A stretch of 15,319 nt of DNA from Gonium pectorale (lineage: Eukaryota > Chlorophyta > Chlorophyceae > Chlamydomonadales > Volvocaceae): the NCBI GenBank assembly GCA_001584585.1, contig LSYV01000025.1, positions 340,829 through 356,147 of the forward strand, written 5' to 3'. Positions 13,459 through 15,319 of this stretch are shown here, piece by piece. Each line of letters begins with the position of its first letter. Within the stretch, counting starts at the first letter, position 1. A model generated the notes under the pieces. It ran no database searches. It saw nothing but the letters and a program-made list of their open reading frames with translations, and was not told the origin of the DNA. A program made the position numbers and the translations under genes.

Positions 13459-14744
13459 CCGAAGGAAGCAGCTGGCGGCGGCGCCGTACGTCCACGTCCG
13501 CGCGCGCCAAGCCGAACCCGCCGGCGGGCTGCACGGCGGTTTCATCGTGAAAAAGAGAGACCTGCAGAGAAAGAGGGATGTCGCCTCTACGGCCATACAC
13601 GCCCGAAGGCGCGACATTTCCGTTAGGGCGGGCGGGTGCAGAGCAAGACATGTGACGGTCGTCCCGCCCCCATAGGACCGGCCAACCAGCTCACCCGGTT
13701 TGTCGAACTTCACCTTTCCTCGTGCGTGACCGCTGTTCGGTTGGCGCACGCATCGCACGGGCGTGTCCTGGACCTTATGGCTCGTGAGGACACCCGCCTT
13801 TAGGCGGATTTAACACAACATAGCACCAACGCCGCCTGGCAGGGAACGAACATAACACGGCGTTTTTTCCCCAACGGCCACGCTCATCTGGAACGGCAGC
13901 TTGCTGAGTGTTGGGGCGTGCGTGGGGGAGTGACGGGTTGACGATCGAGGAGCGAGGAGAAAGACAGCCCCGCCCTGGTAGCACAGGAGCGGCGAGCGAG
14001 CAAGCAACCCCGCGACCCCCGCGACCGGTCACGCAGCGGCGCGCAGCTCGCTGTACCCAACTTCATTCGCCGCCTATGAACAACTGGCTATCACGCTGAC
14101 CCAGCGGCCATCGTGTATTTTGGCGTATGTCGGTATGTGTGGACTTTCCTTGCACAGGATAGAGAGAACGTGCGCGTGGAGGGTCCCAGCCGGCACCGTG
14201 GCACGGGCCGCCAGCAGGCGGCACGCTTGTGCCACGCGGGGCTGGTCGAGCCGGGGGGGGCGGCGTTGTGGATGGGGGCAGGCGGCGTGCTTGTGGCTGG
14301 CAAGATGGATATGCGTGTATTTGTGTGTGTTTGTGTGTGTCTGTGTTTTTGTTGGGGGGGATACGGAGTTTGGGGGACCCAAATGAAACGGGAACACTGC
14401 TGCTCCCCGGATCCGTCCCCGCCGAATCCGTATGCCCGCCCGGGCGGACTGAAGGTGCTCCTCCCCCCGTCCCCCGCCCCACAAGGCTGCCTCCTGTGCT
14501 GCGGCGAGATGCAGAAGCTGGGTGCGTACGTAGCTGGGAATGCTGCCGCCGGGGATGTTCGCAGCGCGTGCTTCGGTTTTGCCGTGCATAGCACCGGAAC
14601 CACTCTCCATTTGCCGCCCCCTGGTCATGTCCCACGATAACGTTCATACTCGTGACTCTTGACGTCAGGCCTCTTGACCTTTGACTCTGCGACTCAACTT
14701 CAAATAAGTTTGCTGACTCGGCACTGTTTCTCTTTCCCATTCGC
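13459..14744. other. Region without an assigned gene between exon 1 and the divergent promoter
   Basis: About 1.3 kb. It would hold the 5' untranslated region and promoter of the kinase gene, but no TATA box is evident directly upstream of the 13458 ATG. A TG-rich microsatellite lies at 14322-14350. A minus-strand frame from an ATG at 14628 (helical SYVRTQLLHLAAAQEAALWGG) and an overlapping plus-strand frame are both open between 14390 and 14640. Neither is recognisable, so neither is called. Confidence 0.4.
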
Positions 14745-14754
14745 ATTTTATAAT
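14745..14754. promoter_or_regulatory. TATA-like element in a divergent promoter region
   Basis: The segment reads TATAAAAT on the minus strand and TTTTATAAT on the plus strand, inside an AT-richer stretch (14640-14790) of an otherwise very GC-rich region. It lies 55 bp upstream of the candidate plus-strand ATG at 14809 and about 115 bp from a minus-strand ATG at 14628. The minus orientation is closer to consensus, so it may serve either or both directions. Confidence 0.4.
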
Positions 14755-14808
14755 CCAGCTGGTTTGAACGGATAAAATGACTGCCTGAACGCGTTGACTG
14801 GGACGCAA

Positions 14809-15319
14809 ATGACCACCGACCCGGACCCTGCATCTTCGGAGGCAGGAGGGAACGCACAGCCTGCCCGGCGCCCCTCCACCGGCCTGGCTTCGGGCACCGA
14901 GGAGCCAACTGGCGCGGCCGGGCAGGACACCCTCGGGTGCGCCGCGGGGTATGGGCATGGGCATGCGCATGGGCGGGGTCGGGGGGATGGGGTGGTGCGC
15001 AAAAAGGCGCTCTTTCGACAGATGCATGCACAAGGCACTGGCAAGAGGGTGGCGGGGGGTTGGTGGTGGTGGTGGGCGGCTTCCAAGGCAGCGGCAAGGC
15101 GCGATCTGCCCGCACCGCCATCCCGCCAGGGTCCCCACCCGCGCCCCGCACCGCCCTCACCGCCCTCCGCGGACATCCTGTCCCCATTCGTGCCCCCAGT
15201 CATGCCCCCCCTCAGTCTCCTCTCCGCCCGCGCCCCCCCACTACCCCCTACAAAGGCTCCGCGGCCCGCTGCGGTCCGCCCTGCCCCGCCTCGCGGGCGT
15301 CGTGGCGCAGGCCGCCGGC
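14809..15319 (+). CDS. Probable 5' end of a divergent plus-strand gene, cut by the right edge
   Basis: The ATG at 14809 (context GCAAATGAC) opens MTTDPDPASSEAGGNAQP, then RRPSTGLASGTEEPTGAAG, QDTLGCAA, an acidic and Ser/Gly-rich N-terminus. A donor (GCCGCGGG followed by gtatgggc, exon end 14948, phase 2) and an acceptor after a long pyrimidine tract (ccccctacaaag, exon start 15256) fit each other in phase. Exon 2 then reads LRGPLRSALPRLAGVVAQAA with every third base G or C, the coding pattern of the kinase exons. The intron would be 307 nt. Without splicing the frame also stays open to the window end but is low-complexity. Product unknown; the N-terminus shows no signal peptide. Confidence 0.42.
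   Translation, partial: MTTDPDPASSEAGGNAQPARRPSTGLASGTEEPTGAAGQDTLGCAAGYGHGHAHGRGRGDGVVRKKALFRQMHAQGTGKRVAGGWWWWWAASKAAARRDLPAPPSRQGPHPRPAPPSPPSADILSPFVPPVMPPLSLLSARAPPLPPTKAPRPAAVRPAPPRGRRGAGRR

Noticed and set aside
14113..14640. Plus-strand 175-codon frame with MQKLGAYVAGNAAAGDVRS
   Set aside because: It crosses a TG microsatellite and has no recognisable domain. The opposite strand is equally open, so strand and reality cannot be decided.

Overview
The window looks like nuclear DNA of a volvocine green alga (Chlamydomonas/Volvox type). It is very GC-rich and dense in short introns with GTGAG-type donors and CAG acceptors. Exons have strong G/C third-position bias, and introns are full of minisatellites. 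One fragment resembles a divergent mitochondrial small-subunit rRNA. The species cannot be fixed from the sequence alone.

One gene fills most of the window. It runs on the minus strand from a signal-peptide start near 13458 to the left edge, where it is cut off. I reconstructed 17 exons by hand; 16 of them (10472 down to 94) form an unbroken chain in which every donor phase matches the next acceptor phase. The product, about 995 residues within the window, is a receptor-like protein kinase. It has a signal peptide, an algal-type ectodomain of about 380 residues, one transmembrane helix split by an intron, a basic and low-complexity juxtamembrane region, and a TKL-like kinase domain with the Gly-loop, VAVK, HRDLKPGN, DFG, PEYMAPE and DVYSFG motifs. 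It probably senses an extracellular cue and signals by Ser/Thr (or dual) phosphorylation. The ligand and substrate cannot be read from the sequence.

From left to right: kinase C-lobe exons separated by large repeat-rich introns (94-3837, including a GGGTC array and an 11-copy 24-bp array); the kinase N-lobe and juxtamembrane exons (4164-5567); the transmembrane exons (5784-7159); the ectodomain exons (7221-10472); and a 2.8-kb first intron (10473-13250). That intron carries an AT-richer foreign-looking block: a diverged ~330-bp tandem duplication, an unassigned 81-codon reading frame, and at about 11920-12250 a nuclear copy of the mitochondrial SSU rRNA 3' domain. Next come the proposed first exon (13251-13458), about 1.3 kb with no assigned gene, a TATA-like element, and the probable 5' end of a divergent plus-strand gene (14809 to the right edge).

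The most notable observations are the NUMT inside a kinase gene intron, a GC-AG intron between kinase exons, a 19-nt microexon that encodes the P+1 loop, a 61-nt intron made almost entirely of GT repeat, and three tandem splice donors in three reading phases at the end of exon 1.
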